Assembly (NCBI RefSeq): GCF_000600005.1
Contig: NZ_CP007446.1
Span: 1,452,894-1,516,893, forward strand
Length of the DNA stretch: 64,000 bases
Direction of reading: 5' to 3'
DNA from: Snodgrassella alvi wkB2
GTDB lineage: Bacteria > Pseudomonadota > Gammaproteobacteria > Burkholderiales > Neisseriaceae
Both the position numbers and the translations under genes were made by a program. The notes beneath the pieces are model-generated. The model saw nothing but the letters and a program-made list of their open reading frames with translations, was not told where the DNA came from and made no database searches. Positions within the stretch are counted from its first letter, which is position 1. Every line of letters begins with the position of its first letter. Of this stretch, positions 9,153 through 20,211 are shown in pieces.

Positions 9153-10347
9153 ATACCGCCGCGTGCCTTCTTACCACAATAAACAGAAAAAAAAGTATCC
9201 TCATGTTGAGGAAGTACCTGTAGTTAGTGTAAAAACCATTACAACAATGCCTATTGTTGTTGAGAGTGAAGAAACAGAAACCAAAGAGCAGCCGAAGAAA
9301 AGCAATAAACAGCAATTTCGTTTTGTACTGCTTGTTTTCATCATTACTGCCGGTATTGCATTATGGCTGATGCAAAACTCAATCATCGCCTATTATCAGC
9401 AAACTTACCATAGCAACAGTATTTTAACGAAACTAAAACAGTATGCATGGTGGCAAACAGGCAGCCATGCTGGTGAAGCACTTAATAACGGTGTCAGCCA
9501 GCTTAATCAGTCTATCAAGTCTGCTAACCTCAGCACCATCACTGCTTTTAATGATAATTACGCCTATACGGACAGCTATAAAGCCAAATTGCAGCAACAA
9601 CTAAAACTTGCACAGGAACAGCATCGGTTAGCCCAGAAAAAAGCAGCAATAGAAAATGATATGAAGGCAGCCTTTACGCTTACAGCTACTGATGAAGTGT
9701 TTTTTGCCGGTGATTCATTAATGCAGGGGGTGGCACCGCATGTGCAAAAATGGCTCAGTGATGTTTATGGTATTAAAAGTATCAACCTGAGCAAACAGAG
9801 TACCGGATTAACCTATCCGGGCTTCTTTAACTGGCCGCAGACTATTGCAAATACGCTGGATAATAATCCGCATATCAAAATATTGGTTATGTTTCTCGGA
9901 CCGAATGATCCATGGGATATTCCTGATCCGCATAACGGCAGCAGATTTGTCAGCTTCGCATCTCCTCAATGGGAAAGTATTTACCGCAGCCACATCAAAA
10001 CCATTATGGATAGCGCCCGACAGCATCAGGTCACCGTTTTGTGGCTGACTCCGCCGGATATGAGAAAGCAAAAACTGAATGAACAAATGATTTATCTGCG
10101 TCAGATTACTGCCGATGAAGTAAGCAAAAATCATGGATATGTCGTAGATACCCGTGCAATGCTGGGTAGTAATGGTGATCAATTTTATGATACGGTAACA
10201 CAAGCTGATGGAAAGAAAATTAAAACCCGAAGTTCAGACGGGATTCATTTCACACTTTCTGGGCAAAAAATTATTGCCAGAAATATTTTTAACCGCTTCA
10301 ATCTGCCAGCACAAATTACGGATAACGATACAACAAATGTACAGTAA
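9139..10347 (+). CDS. pacB: Peptidoglycan O-acetyltransferase, periplasmic SGNH component
   Basis: A 402-residue membrane-anchored SGNH/DUF459-type protein. A Lys/Gln-rich cytoplasmic N-terminus is followed by a single transmembrane segment (VLLVFIITAGIALWLM) near residues 58-76 and a periplasmic catalytic domain. Block I is FFAGDSLMQG near residue 188, with the nucleophilic Ser. Block III is probably FLGPNDPW, and block V is SSDGIHFT near residue 366, with the Asp-His pair. By position it should be the PatB/PacB partner that transfers acetyl from the MBOAT protein to MurNAc. Its start overlaps pacA and its end overlaps ape1 by 11 bases, so the three genes are translationally coupled. Confidence 0.85.
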   Translation: MPTSKYRRVPSYHNKQKKKYPHVEEVPVVSVKTITTMPIVVESEETETKEQPKKSNKQQFRFVLLVFIITAGIALWLMQNSIIAYYQQTYHSNSILTKLKQYAWWQTGSHAGEALNNGVSQLNQSIKSANLSTITAFNDNYAYTDSYKAKLQQQLKLAQEQHRLAQKKAAIENDMKAAFTLTATDEVFFAGDSLMQGVAPHVQKWLSDVYGIKSINLSKQSTGLTYPGFFNWPQTIANTLDNNPHIKILVMFLGPNDPWDIPDPHNGSRFVSFASPQWESIYRSHIKTIMDSARQHQVTVLWLTPPDMRKQKLNEQMIYLRQITADEVSKNHGYVVDTRAMLGSNGDQFYDTVTQADGKKIKTRSSDGIHFTLSGQKIIARNIFNRFNLPAQITDNDTTNVQ

Positions 10348-11500
10348 AAAGCATCTTGCCATTCTGGGCTGCTGCCTTTTCATTATGGCCTGCTCAGCGG
10401 ATCCGGCTCCGGCACAATCTGCCCGCAAACAGGTATCAGCATCTTCGCAGAATAATCATGCCGCACAGATTGCCCAGGCATTACAGAAAAAAAGTATCAA
10501 TATAGTGCAAATCGGTGATTCACATACAGCAGCGGATTACCTTACTGACGCTGCCCGTGTGTACTTACAGCAGCAATTAGGCAATGGCGGTCCCGGCTGG
10601 GCTATGCCGACTCAGTTTCCGGGTTTACGTCTGGCGCGTTTTACCTACCAGAATCAGGGCTGGCAGGCTATTTCCAGCCGTACCGATACCAGCCAGAATT
10701 ATGCACTTGGCGGTTTGGTAGCTGTTCCTTCCGTGGGGTCAGTAATGACCATCAGAACACGCGGAGAGCCCGAAGCCGAACAAACAGTTACCGTCACTAT
10801 CCGTCAGGGACCAAATGATGAAGATTTAACGATTACCGACAGTAACGGTAAACAGATTGTTCTTGGCGCACAACCCAAAGATAATCAATGGCATTTCAGT
10901 CAGTTTAACGCACGTTTTCCGATTACCGTTACCGCAGGTATGAATTTTCAGACAGCCATAGGAGGCTGGTGGGTACGTAATCAAAACCGTCAGGGTGTGG
11001 TATTTTCTGCTCTGGGGATTAATGGTGCGCAGCTTACTCAGTGGCAACGCTGGAATACTCAGGCATGGCAGCAGGAGTTGAATGTTATTGCTCCCGACCT
11101 GATTATTCTTGCCTACGGTACCAACGAAGCCTATAACGGAGTTGAGATTGAAACCGTTAAACAAAATCTGATTGAAACTATTAACCGCATTCGTGCAGCC
11201 TCTCCCAACAGCGCCATTATGATTCTTGGCGCACCGGAAAGTCTGAAAAGTACAGCCGGCTCATGCGGCGTACGACCGGAAAAACTCACTGAATTACAGG
11301 AAATGCAAAAAGAAGTGGCACAAAGCCAGCAGGTATTTTTCTGGGACTGGCAAGCAGTAATGGGTGGTGAATGCAGTATGAAACCATGGATTAATCAGGG
11401 ACTGGCCCGCAATGATGGTGTTCACTTTACCTCAAAAGGTTATCAGCGCCTTGGTCAGGCACTGGGTGAAAGTATTTTATCCATGCGTCAGCAGCAGTAA
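10337..11500 (+). CDS. ape1: Peptidoglycan O-acetylesterase, lipoprotein
   Basis: Removes O-acetyl groups from MurNAc so that lytic transglycosylases and lysozyme can act. The 387-residue product starts MYSKKHLAILG and has a lipoprotein signal ending in LFIMAC. SGNH blocks are visible: VQIGDSHTA near residue 57 (Ser nucleophile), a Gly block in SALGINGAQLTQW, AYGTNEAYNG near 261 (Asn), and NDGVHFTSKGY near 358 (Asp-His). Segments such as GAPESLKSTAGSCG and GGECSMK match what I recall of neisserial Ape1. The frame extends upstream to 10208, but the ATG at 10337 creates the signal peptide and overlaps pacB in the normal coupled manner. Confidence 0.92.
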   Translation: MYSKKHLAILGCCLFIMACSADPAPAQSARKQVSASSQNNHAAQIAQALQKKSINIVQIGDSHTAADYLTDAARVYLQQQLGNGGPGWAMPTQFPGLRLARFTYQNQGWQAISSRTDTSQNYALGGLVAVPSVGSVMTIRTRGEPEAEQTVTVTIRQGPNDEDLTITDSNGKQIVLGAQPKDNQWHFSQFNARFPITVTAGMNFQTAIGGWWVRNQNRQGVVFSALGINGAQLTQWQRWNTQAWQQELNVIAPDLIILAYGTNEAYNGVEIETVKQNLIETINRIRAASPNSAIMILGAPESLKSTAGSCGVRPEKLTELQEMQKEVAQSQQVFFWDWQAVMGGECSMKPWINQGLARNDGVHFTSKGYQRLGQALGESILSMRQQQ

Positions 11501-11514
11501 TTCTACATTTAAAT

Positions 11515-11560
11515 AAAAAACCGGTTCTGCGGGTAATTATCCTGCAAAACCGGTTATTTT
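11515..11560. terminator. Bidirectional terminator between ape1 and nfsA
   Basis: Inverted repeat with AACCGGTT-type outer arms and GCAGG/CCTGC inner pairs around a TAATTA loop. Poly-A lies on the left and poly-T on the right, so it can stop both convergent transcripts. Confidence 0.85.
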
Positions 11561-11573
11561 TTATTCAGTCTGT

Positions 11574-12314
11574 TTAACGTTTCGCCAGCCCCTGCTGATG
11601 CAAAAATGGCAGAATCTGCGGACGTAAAGGCTGAGAAAAATTGTTAGTCACAGCCTTACTCCAGTTCAGATCCAGACCACTGCGCTCTTTATAATAAGCA
11701 GTGAGCTGTTCATCATAAGCAGCCAGTTTGGCTGCATCAAGTGCCTTATAGCGGTTTTCACTCACCAGTGTTTCCAGAGGGAGACGGGGACGATACATCG
11801 GATCCTGAGCCGGATGCCCGATACACATGCCGAACAGCGGAAAAGTTAATGGCGGCAACGCCAGTATTTCTGCCGCACGGGCGACATCATTACGCAGAGA
11901 ACCAATATACACACCGCCCAAGCCCATTGATTCAGCTGCCAGAAGACAGTTTTGTGCCATGATACCGGCATCCACAGCACCGAGAATTAATCCTTCAGTC
12001 CAGTCCAGCTGGGCTTCAGGAAAAGCCTGCCTGTGTTTTGTGTAATCAATACAAAATACCCAGAATTCTGCAGCAGTACGTACGTATTTCTGATTGGCTG
12101 CAACTTCACATAAAGCCGCACGTTTTTCTGCATCTGTGACGCGAATAATCTGGGTACTCTGCATAAAACTGGATGAAGAAGCAGCACGACCGGCTTCCCA
12201 GATCGCTTCACGCTGCTCATCCGTTAAAGCTTCTTCAGTAAATTTACGGATGGAGCGATGACGGTAAATAGTCGGTAAAGTAGCTTCACTCTTTAGATTG
12301 GTGTGGTAACTCAT
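11574..12314 (-). CDS. nfsA: Oxygen-insensitive NADPH nitroreductase (NfsA-like)
   Basis: FMN-dependent reductase of nitroaromatics and quinones, 246 residues. The HRSIRKFTEEALTDEQ motif near the N-terminus and EAGRAASSSSFMQSTQIIRV are FMN-phosphate and dimer contacts. GLGGVYIGSLRND and LFGMCIGHPAQ followed by KPRLPLE-like RPRLPLETLVSENRY are typical of the NfsA/FRP branch. The start is backed by AGGAATAATC upstream. The gene lies 20 bases after wrbA on the same strand, so both are probably one quinone/nitro-reductant detoxification operon. Confidence 0.9.
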   Translation of the reverse strand: MSYHTNLKSEATLPTIYRHRSIRKFTEEALTDEQREAIWEAGRAASSSSFMQSTQIIRVTDAEKRAALCEVAANQKYVRTAAEFWVFCIDYTKHRQAFPEAQLDWTEGLILGAVDAGIMAQNCLLAAESMGLGGVYIGSLRNDVARAAEILALPPLTFPLFGMCIGHPAQDPMYRPRLPLETLVSENRYKALDAAKLAAYDEQLTAYYKERSGLDLNWSKAVTNNFSQPLRPQILPFLHQQGLAKR

Positions 12315-12334
12315 GATTATTCCTGATATTAATT

Positions 12335-12982
<648 letters not shown>

Positions 12983-13060
12983 TCATAAATTGACCAGCCT
13001 GCACGGAAAGTCTGCGCCGTCTGCTCTTTTTGGTTACAATCAGCCATGTGAGGAGTCGCC

Positions 13061-14287
13061 ATGAATATACAATTATTTAAAAGCAAATATTTACAGCAGC
13101 GCCTGCCACAGTTTTTATTGTTTGTTGCGCATAACTATCAGCGCTGCAAGCTGCCGCTTATTGCCGCCAGCCTGACATTTACTACGCTGCTGGCACTGGT
13201 ACCTTTTTTTACTATTACTGTTATTGTCATTAATGCGTTTCCCATGTTTGCAGATATGGCCACACGCTTTAATCAGTTTCTGACCCATATTATTGTACCA
13301 GCTGCCGGTGCCGATTCTGTCAGTGACTATCTGTATGACTTCCGGGATAAAGCCAGCGGATTAACTGCTGTCGGTATCAGTTTTATGATTATTACCTCAC
13401 TGATGCTGATACAGACAATCGAGCATGCATTTAATCAAATCTGGCAAGCACGCGATCAGCGACCACTATGGATTCGTATTCTGATTTACTGGGCACTGCT
13501 AACCCTGGGACCGGTCGTGCTGGGGATGAGCCTGTCTTTTATTAATTTATTATCTAATCCGGCCAATATGGCCAATCAGATACCGTTTTACAGCACACTT
13601 TTTAAAATTATCACCAATCTGGCACTATTCACCATTTTATTGTTTTTATTATATAAACTGGTACCATTTTGTTTTGTTCGATGGCAGCATGCTCTGCTGG
13701 GTGCTTTCATCACAGCAGTGGGGCTGGATTTATTGCGGCGCGGCTTTGCTATTTTTGTTACCTATTTCGGCAATTATCAGAAAGTATATGGTGCATTTGC
13801 AGCAATACCGGTATTTTTAATCTGGCTGAATTTATTATGGCTGCTGTTACTTGCCGGTGCTGTACTTACCTCTTCTCTGCCCTACTGGCATCAGGACAGA
13901 TTCCGCCATCTACGTCAGTATCAGCCATTTGAAAATGCACTTGATCTGTTGTATCAGCTGGTAACAGCTCAGCAACAAGGACAGGCTGTCAAATCCTGTC
14001 TGTTGCAGCAAAAGTTCGGAATCAGTGATAAACATTTAGACCAGATACTTTCTAAACTCGAAAAGCAGCATTATATTGCTTACTGTAGTGACGGCTGGAT
14101 ATTGCAAAAAGATCCGGATAAAATCATGCTGTCAGATTTGTATCAACTATTTATTTATCAGCCTAATCACAATTCAGCCGTAGCAACTTCCGTAAACACC
14201 CTGCTACAGCCATGTTTACAGCAACTGAATATCAGTCTGTCCCGATGGGCAAGACAACTACAACAGCAAACACAAAATCAATCATAA
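13061..14287 (+). CDS. YihY/BrkB family inner-membrane protein
   Basis: A polytopic membrane protein of 408 residues from the YihY/virulence factor BrkB family (formerly annotated as RNase BN). The N-terminal AASLTFTTLLALVPFFTITV segment with its Leu-Val-Pro motif is conserved in the family. About six transmembrane helices extend to residue 290, including AIPVFLIWLNLLWLLLLAGA. A soluble C-terminal domain of some 120 residues resembles a winged helix (KFGISDKHLDQILSKLEKQ). The biochemical function of the family is unclear. A strong GAGGAG ribosome-binding site sets the start. Confidence 0.88.
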   Translation: MNIQLFKSKYLQQRLPQFLLFVAHNYQRCKLPLIAASLTFTTLLALVPFFTITVIVINAFPMFADMATRFNQFLTHIIVPAAGADSVSDYLYDFRDKASGLTAVGISFMIITSLMLIQTIEHAFNQIWQARDQRPLWIRILIYWALLTLGPVVLGMSLSFINLLSNPANMANQIPFYSTLFKIITNLALFTILLFLLYKLVPFCFVRWQHALLGAFITAVGLDLLRRGFAIFVTYFGNYQKVYGAFAAIPVFLIWLNLLWLLLLAGAVLTSSLPYWHQDRFRHLRQYQPFENALDLLYQLVTAQQQGQAVKSCLLQQKFGISDKHLDQILSKLEKQHYIAYCSDGWILQKDPDKIMLSDLYQLFIYQPNHNSAVATSVNTLLQPCLQQLNISLSRWARQLQQQTQNQS

Positions 14288-14366
14288 AAATTATTCTGAC
14301 ACTGGTAATTTCAGATAAATAGTTTTACATTTACCTGTTTTAGGATGGATTGCCCGATACACAACC

Positions 14367-15698
14367 ATGTCCCTGTTAACTCAATCATCAGCCTTGTTTA
14401 AGCAGTTAAAACAGAAAATAGCCGCCAAACCAAAACTCTTGTGTGGTATTGCCGGGGCAATCGTATTGCTTCTGATTATACTGGTTGTACTCATATCCGG
14501 CCGTAAACACAATTCAGATCGTTATCAGCCGAAGCATATAACTCTCAAACTGGCTCCGGTTAACATTAAAACCCAGGCACCTGTACAGAATTTCTGGCGG
14601 GACGAAATCGTCCAGCCCGGTGATACGATTAACATGGTACTAAGCCGCTTTGGTATCAGTGCTGCTGAAATTCAGCGCATTACCAGTCTTAACATCATCA
14701 AAAATAAGGTACAGCATTTACAGGTCAATCAGGTTTTCAGTATCCGCACGGATAACAATGGCCTCCTCACCGACATTCAATTTTTTAATGATGATGATAA
14801 TGGCGAAAAAAATCTGGTGGCACTGAAAAAAACCGGTAATAACTGGAATGCCGATATCAGCGCAGTGGATACTGAAACCCTGCCGACATTTAAAGCTGTT
14901 GTCGTTAAGACCTCTGCACGCGGAGCACTGGCACAAGCAGGTATTCCGGTAGAAATCAGAGAATCACTGCGTGAAATTTTCAAAGACAAAATTGATATTA
15001 ACTCGCTGCAAAGTGGCGATACTATCCGCCTGATTTACGACAGCCTGTATTATCGCGGTCAGGAACTGGCAACAGGTGATATACGCGCAGCAGAATTCAG
15101 CCACAATGGCAATATTTATCATGCCTATTATTACGATACTGGTAATGATGGTAACGGTCAGTACTATGATGTAAATGGTAAACCTTTGCGCAAAGGATTT
15201 TCCAGTGTACCAGTCGATGGTGCACGAATTTCTTCCCCCTTTGGTACACGTTTTCATCCGATACTGCAAACTCTGCGCATGCACAGCGGTATCGATTATG
15301 CTGTTGCCAGCGGAACACCCATACATGCTCCATCGGATGGTACTGTTGAAAGCTTTGGTATCAAAGGGGGCTATGGCAATGCAGTTGTGCTTCGGCACAA
15401 TGACAGCATGCAAACCCTGTACGGACACATGAGTGCTTTTGCCAATCTAAGTGTTGGTCAGCATGTACAGGCTGGAGATATTATCGGATACGTAGGCAGT
15501 ACCGGCGTTTCTACCGGCCCGCATCTGCATTACGAAGTCCGGATTAACGGACAGCCGGTAAATCCGACCAGCGTTGCCTTGCCGACCCGCACCCTGAATG
15601 CACGTGAACTGGCTGACTTCAAAAAGAAACAGCATCACTGGGATAAGCAGTTATCCGGCTTTCGTAATCTGAATGTTACCATTGCCCAGCTGGATTAA
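14367..15698 (+). CDS. M23 family peptidoglycan DD-endopeptidase (MepM-like)
   Basis: Zinc metallopeptidase predicted to cleave peptidoglycan cross-links in the periplasm. The 443-residue product has one N-terminal transmembrane anchor (residues about 24-46), a LysM/OapA-like region (IVQPGDTINMVLSRFGIS near 78), a linker domain, and a C-terminal LytM domain. In the LytM domain, RFHPILQTLRMHSGIDYAV supplies the H-x-D zinc ligands and GPHLHYEV the HxH motif; all are intact, so it should be catalytic. The layout matches E. coli MepM and the neisserial NMB0315-type protein. It stands alone between yihY and xth. Confidence 0.92.
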   Translation: MSLLTQSSALFKQLKQKIAAKPKLLCGIAGAIVLLLIILVVLISGRKHNSDRYQPKHITLKLAPVNIKTQAPVQNFWRDEIVQPGDTINMVLSRFGISAAEIQRITSLNIIKNKVQHLQVNQVFSIRTDNNGLLTDIQFFNDDDNGEKNLVALKKTGNNWNADISAVDTETLPTFKAVVVKTSARGALAQAGIPVEIRESLREIFKDKIDINSLQSGDTIRLIYDSLYYRGQELATGDIRAAEFSHNGNIYHAYYYDTGNDGNGQYYDVNGKPLRKGFSSVPVDGARISSPFGTRFHPILQTLRMHSGIDYAVASGTPIHAPSDGTVESFGIKGGYGNAVVLRHNDSMQTLYGHMSAFANLSVGQHVQAGDIIGYVGSTGVSTGPHLHYEVRINGQPVNPTSVALPTRTLNARELADFKKKQHHWDKQLSGFRNLNVTIAQLD

Positions 15699-15773
15699 CT
15701 GATAGCGGTATCTGCTCTGGAACTCACCAAACTTTACGCATACAATACCCGTTTTGCTGAAACAGAATCCATC

Positions 15774-16538
15774 ATGAAAATTGCCACCTGGAATGTGAAC
15801 TCCCTCAATGTGCGTCTGCCGCATACGCTGCGCTGGCTCGAAGAAAACCAGCCGGATATTCTGGCTTTGCAGGAACTGAAACTTGAGCAGGATAAATTCC
15901 CGGAAACTGAATTTACTCAAATCGGCTATCATGCAGCATGGAACGGACAGAAAACCTATAATGGCGTTGCCATACTCAGCAGACAGCCTCTTGAGGACGT
16001 AACAGTTGATATTCCCGAATTGAATGAACCGCAAAAACGTATTATTGCGGCAACGGTTAATGATGTCAGAATTATCTGTGCTTATTGCGTCAATGGTGAG
16101 GCTGTAGGCAGCGAAAAATTTGCCTATAAAGAGTGTTGGTTTGCGGCACTGAATAACTATATCAACACTGAGCTGGCACAACATCCCAAAACCATATTGC
16201 TGGGCGATTTTAATATCGCACCACACGATACAGATGTTTATGACCCGGTAAAATGGCAGGACAAAGTATTGTGTTCAGCACAGGAGCGCAGCTGGTTTCA
16301 GCAGTTGCTGAATCTGGGATTAACAGACAGTCTGTATTATCTTTATCCGGACAGCACAAACTATACCTGGTGGGATTATCGTATGAATATGTTTAAACGC
16401 AAACTTGGTTTACGCATAGATCATATACTGATCAGCAATGCGTTATTGCCGGCTTTGCGTGAAGTACAGATAGACAGCGAAGCCCGCGGCTGGGAACGCC
16501 CCAGTGATCATGCACCGGTAATGGCTACTTTCGCCTGA
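15774..16538 (+). CDS. xth: Exodeoxyribonuclease III (AP endonuclease)
   Basis: DNA base-excision-repair enzyme of the ExoIII branch, 254 residues. Motifs run in the usual order: ATWNVNSLNVR with the Asn, LALQELKLEQDKFP with the metal-binding Glu, the Tyr of ICAYCVNGE, LLGDFNIAPHDTDVYDP with the Asp/Asn pair, DYR..LRIDHILIS, and the final SDHAPV with catalytic Asp-His. Its TGA overlaps the ATG of anmK (TGATG), which indicates translational coupling. Confidence 0.94.
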   Translation: MKIATWNVNSLNVRLPHTLRWLEENQPDILALQELKLEQDKFPETEFTQIGYHAAWNGQKTYNGVAILSRQPLEDVTVDIPELNEPQKRIIAATVNDVRIICAYCVNGEAVGSEKFAYKECWFAALNNYINTELAQHPKTILLGDFNIAPHDTDVYDPVKWQDKVLCSAQERSWFQQLLNLGLTDSLYYLYPDSTNYTWWDYRMNMFKRKLGLRIDHILISNALLPALREVQIDSEARGWERPSDHAPVMATFA

Positions 16539-17653
16539 TGAACAGCACACCTTCTTTTCAATACTATATCGGCCTGATGTCAGGTACCAGCATGGATGGT
16601 ATTGATGCCGTACTGGCCAAGCTTTCCGGTACTCAATGGCTGGGTGTCTGTGCACATGCATTTGTCGCCTACCCGGAAACACTCAGGCAGCAGCTATTAT
16701 CATTACAAATACCACAGCAGAACGAACTGGCACAGGCAGCCGTACTGGCACAGCAGCTAGCACGCCTGAATGCTCAGGCTGTCAGTACAGTGCTCAGTAC
16801 AGCACAAACCGAAGCACGAGCCGTAACAGCACTGGGCTGTCACGGTCAGACCATACGTCATGTACCGGAACAGCATTACAGTATTCAGCTAATGGACTGG
16901 GCACTACTGGCCGAACTTACCGGTATTACCACAGTAGGTGATTTTCGCAGTCGCGATCTGGCTGCCGGTGGTCAGGGTGCGCCATTGGTACCGGCCTTCC
17001 ATCAGGCAGTTTTTGCTGATGAAAAGCAATGCCGTGTGGTTCTGAATCTAGGCGGCATTGCCAATATCAGTGTTCTGCAACCACACCAGCCGGCATTCGG
17101 CTTCGATACAGGTCCGGCCAATATGCTGATGGATTCATGGGTACAGCAAAACTGGCAGCAAGAATTTGATTTTAACGGCACACTGGCCGCACAAGGCCGG
17201 ACAATTGAGCCATTGCTGCAAGCCATGCTCAGCCATGCCTATTTCAGCCAGCCTTATCCCAAAAGCACCGGCCGTGATTTATTCAGTTTCGATTGGCTCA
17301 GCCAGTATCTTAACGGACAGGAAAATCCCGCAGATGTATTACGCACTCTGCTTGAACTAACCGCACACAGTGCAGTAAACGCCATTATAAATGCCGCACC
17401 TGATGCCGGCAGCGTATATGCATGTGGCGGCGGGGCTCAAAATCTGCTTCTGATGCAAACACTGGCACAGCAGCTTGAATTACACCGGATATCTCTATAC
17501 AGCACCGATACTTTACAACTTCCGGCACAACTGGTTGAGGCTTCTGCCTTTGCCTGGCTGGCTGCATGCTGGTATCAGCGTCAGCCTGTAGCCACTCATT
17601 ATGCTACGGGTGCTCATGGCGCACGTATTCCCGGCTGCGGTTACTGGGTTTGA
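16538..17653 (+). CDS. anmK: Anhydro-N-acetylmuramic acid kinase
   Basis: Phosphorylates 1,6-anhydroMurNAc released by lytic transglycosylases to MurNAc-6-phosphate in peptidoglycan recycling. The 371-residue product has the ASKHA-fold ATP motif GLMSGTSMDGIDAVL at the N-terminus, LGCHGQTIRH, VGDFRSRDLAAGGQGAPLVP, LNLGGIANIS and the C-terminal YACGGGAQNLLLM. Start and coupling are set by the four-base TGATG overlap with xth. Its product would feed a MurNAc-6P phosphatase such as the MupP-like protein at 5256-5909. Confidence 0.95.
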   Translation: MNSTPSFQYYIGLMSGTSMDGIDAVLAKLSGTQWLGVCAHAFVAYPETLRQQLLSLQIPQQNELAQAAVLAQQLARLNAQAVSTVLSTAQTEARAVTALGCHGQTIRHVPEQHYSIQLMDWALLAELTGITTVGDFRSRDLAAGGQGAPLVPAFHQAVFADEKQCRVVLNLGGIANISVLQPHQPAFGFDTGPANMLMDSWVQQNWQQEFDFNGTLAAQGRTIEPLLQAMLSHAYFSQPYPKSTGRDLFSFDWLSQYLNGQENPADVLRTLLELTAHSAVNAIINAAPDAGSVYACGGGAQNLLLMQTLAQQLELHRISLYSTDTLQLPAQLVEASAFAWLAACWYQRQPVATHYATGAHGARIPGCGYWV

Positions 17654-17765
17654 TACTCCGCAAAAAACCGTTAAATCCTGTTACTAATATCAGATACAGA
17701 GCCTAACAGAACGTATAATAACCAGTTAATTTCTGATAAAAATACCAAATTAAGCTGCAACATTT

Positions 17766-20126
17766 ATGGCCACAACACGAAAAAAAACTGCTCCGAGCAA
17801 GCAGTTACCGAAAAAACTCAAACCACAGGAAATCAGCAAACCCAGACAGCCATGGTTAATGAACCTCATTAATGATATTTTCTGGCTGCTGGCGCTTATG
17901 ATTACCCTGTTTGTCATACTGTCATTAGCCAGCTTTGATATGGCTGATCCGGCATGGTCACGCGGTATTGCACAAATTAATAAAACTCATAATCTGGCCG
18001 GTCTTACCGGAGCATGGCTGTCTGATATCGGCTACTACATTTTCGGTTTATCTGTCTGGTGGTTAATTATTGCTGCCATTATCGCCCTGTATAAAAGCTT
18101 TCGTCCGCTCAATGCACGCTCTCTTAACACCAGCGTTGACAGTAAACCCTACAGCAGCTGGCTGGCTCTGAGTGGTTTAGCTGTACTTCTGGTATTCAGC
18201 CCTACTCTAGAAAATCTGGTATTTACCAGTATGCTTGAGAATACTCTGCCTATTGGTGCAGGAGGTTTAACCGGGCAGAGTTTCGGAAAACTGTTACATC
18301 AGTTTTTCGGTATGACCGGTGGTCTGATTATTAGTATATTTATGATGCTGATCGGGCTGTCAATGTTATTGCAGGTATCGTGGTTAACCGTAATCGAAAA
18401 ACTCGGTGCACAGTTTGAATGGTTCTGGTGCAAATTACTGCGCCGGCCGCAGCGGTTAATTACCGAATTTCCTAACAACAAAACCGTCCGGCGTGTAGTC
18501 AGACAGGCCAAAAATATTACAGCAAAAAATATCGAACCGCCCGAACTTACCACCAGCAACCGTAAAACCGTGGCTGTACGTACAGAAGTACCCGTCGCAC
18601 AGGACTTAACAGAACCGGCACCGGTATCTGAACCTATAGTAAAAAGTGATAATGGTCTGATTCACTTACCGGATACAGAATTACTCAGCAAACCCTCCGG
18701 TCAGCCTGCTGTGGTTAACAGCGAGCTTTTGCAGCAAATGGCTGCACACATCGAATCCCGATTGAAAGAATTCGGCGTCGAAGTAGAAGTGACCAGTGCC
18801 ACTACCGGCCCGGTTATTACCCGCTATGAAATCGAGCCAGCACAAGGAGTAAAAGGCAGCCAGATAGTCAATCTTAATAAAGATCTGGCCCGCTCCCTTT
18901 CAGTACAAAGCGTGCGTGTTGTAGAAACCATCGCCGGTAAAACCACAATGGGCATTGAGCTGCCTAATGAAGAACGCCAAAACGTTCTGCTGTCAGAAAT
19001 TCTGGGCGCAAAAATCTTTCATGAAGCCGCTGATAAATTAACCATGGCTATGGGGAAAGATATTGCCGGTGCACCCGTGATTGCCAGCCTGGCGAAAATG
19101 CCGCATTTACTGGTTGCCGGTACTACCGGCTCTGGTAAATCTGTCGGTGTTAACTGCATGATTCTGTCGATTTTATACAAAGCACAGCCGGACGAAGTAC
19201 GCTTTATCATGGTAGACCCGAAAATGCTGGAATTAAGCGTATACGACGGCATTCCGCATCTGCTTGCTCCGGTAGTTACCGATATGAAAGAAGCAGCTCA
19301 GGCACTCAACTGGTGTGTTACCGAAATGGAAAAACGTTACCGGCTGTTAGCGCATGTCGGAGTACGCAACATTACCGGCTTTAATGACAAAGTAGCAGCT
19401 GCCAAAGTAGCATCAACGCCACTGGTTAACCCATTCAGTACCAATCCGGACGATCCGGAACCATTGGATAAACTGCCTTATATCGTGGTTGTTATTGATG
19501 AGCTGGCTGACCTGATGATGGTAGAAGGCAAAAAAGTAGAACAGCAGATTGCCCGGCTGGCACAAAAAGCCCGTGCTGCCGGTATCCACCTGATACTGGC
19601 AACACAGCGCCCGAGCGTTGATGTGATTACCGGACTGATTAAAGCCAATATTCCCACCCGGCTTTCATTTCAGGTATCCAGCAAAATTGACAGCCGTACC
19701 ATTCTGGATCAGATGGGTGCTGAAAACCTGCTGGGTAAAGGTGATATGTTGTTTTTACCGCCCGGACAGGCTGAACCAACCCGTCTGCATGGTGCATTTG
19801 TCTCCGATGATGAAGTTCATGCCATCGTTAACTTCATTAAACAGCAAGCTCCTGCCCAATACGTAGAAGGCCTATTATCGGGAGAGGCTGCTCAGACCAA
19901 TGTTAATCAGGTTAATCCGAACGCCAACAGTGACGAATTATTCGATCAGGCGGTAGCCTTTGTACTGGAAACCCGTAAAACATCTATTTCATCTTTACAA
20001 CGCCACCTGCGCATAGGTTACAACCGTGCTGCAAATCTGATGGAAGCACTCGAAGCCGCAGGCATCGTTTCACCTGCCGAGCTGGGCGGCAGCCGGCGGA
20101 TTCTGGCACATAAAGACAGTCTGTAA
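17766..20126 (+). CDS. ftsK: DNA translocase FtsK
   Basis: Septum-anchored hexameric motor that pumps DNA and activates XerCD at dif during chromosome segregation. The 786 residues comprise an N-terminal domain with about four or five transmembrane helices (to residue ~210), a short Pro/Thr-rich linker, and the motor. The motor has Walker [11 protein letters not shown] near residue 450, Walker [12 protein letters not shown], and the [20 protein letters not shown] segment. A winged-helix gamma domain closes the protein ([20 protein letters not shown]) and reads KOPS. The linker is far shorter than in E. coli FtsK, giving a SpoIIIE-like length. Its partner xerD is also in this window. Confidence 0.95.
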   Translation: MATTRKKTAPSKQLPKKLKPQEISKPRQPWLMNLINDIFWLLALMITLFVILSLASFDMADPAWSRGIAQINKTHNLAGLTGAWLSDIGYYIFGLSVWWLIIAAIIALYKSFRPLNARSLNTSVDSKPYSSWLALSGLAVLLVFSPTLENLVFTSMLENTLPIGAGGLTGQSFGKLLHQFFGMTGGLIISIFMMLIGLSMLLQVSWLTVIEKLGAQFEWFWCKLLRRPQRLITEFPNNKTVRRVVRQAKNITAKNIEPPELTTSNRKTVAVRTEVPVAQDLTEPAPVSEPIVKSDNGLIHLPDTELLSKPSGQPAVVNSELLQQMAAHIESRLKEFGVEVEVTSATTGPVITRYEIEPAQGVKGSQIVNLNKDLARSLSVQSVRVVETIAGKTTMGIELPNEERQNVLLSEILGAKIFHEAADKLTMAMGKDIAGAPVIASLAKMPHLLVAGTTGSGKSVGVNCMILSILYKAQPDEVRFIMVDPKMLELSVYDGIPHLLAPVVTDMKEAAQALNWCVTEMEKRYRLLAHVGVRNITGFNDKVAAAKVASTPLVNPFSTNPDDPEPLDKLPYIVVVIDELADLMMVEGKKVEQQIARLAQKARAAGIHLILATQRPSVDVITGLIKANIPTRLSFQVSSKIDSRTILDQMGAENLLGKGDMLFLPPGQAEPTRLHGAFVSDDEVHAIVNFIKQQAPAQYVEGLLSGEAAQTNVNQVNPNANSDELFDQAVAFVLETRKTSISSLQRHLRIGYNRAANLMEALEAAGIVSPAELGGSRRILAHKDSL

Positions 20127-20158
20127 AGATTAATACCCTTCTCTGTCTGCCAATAATT

Positions 20159-20191
20159 AAAGCCGCAATAAATATATTTTATTGCGGCTTT
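20159..20191. terminator. Terminator between ftsK and lgt
   Basis: AAAGCCGCAATAAA and its perfect complement around TATATT-type loop bases give a strong symmetric hairpin between convergent genes. Confidence 0.85.
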
Positions 20192-20211
20192 AACAGCTTT
20201 ATAAATTCAGT

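Noticed and set aside
10208-10336. Longer N-terminus for ape1
   Set aside because: The extension overlaps the pacB coding sequence by over 100 bases and would bury the lipoprotein signal that begins at 10337.
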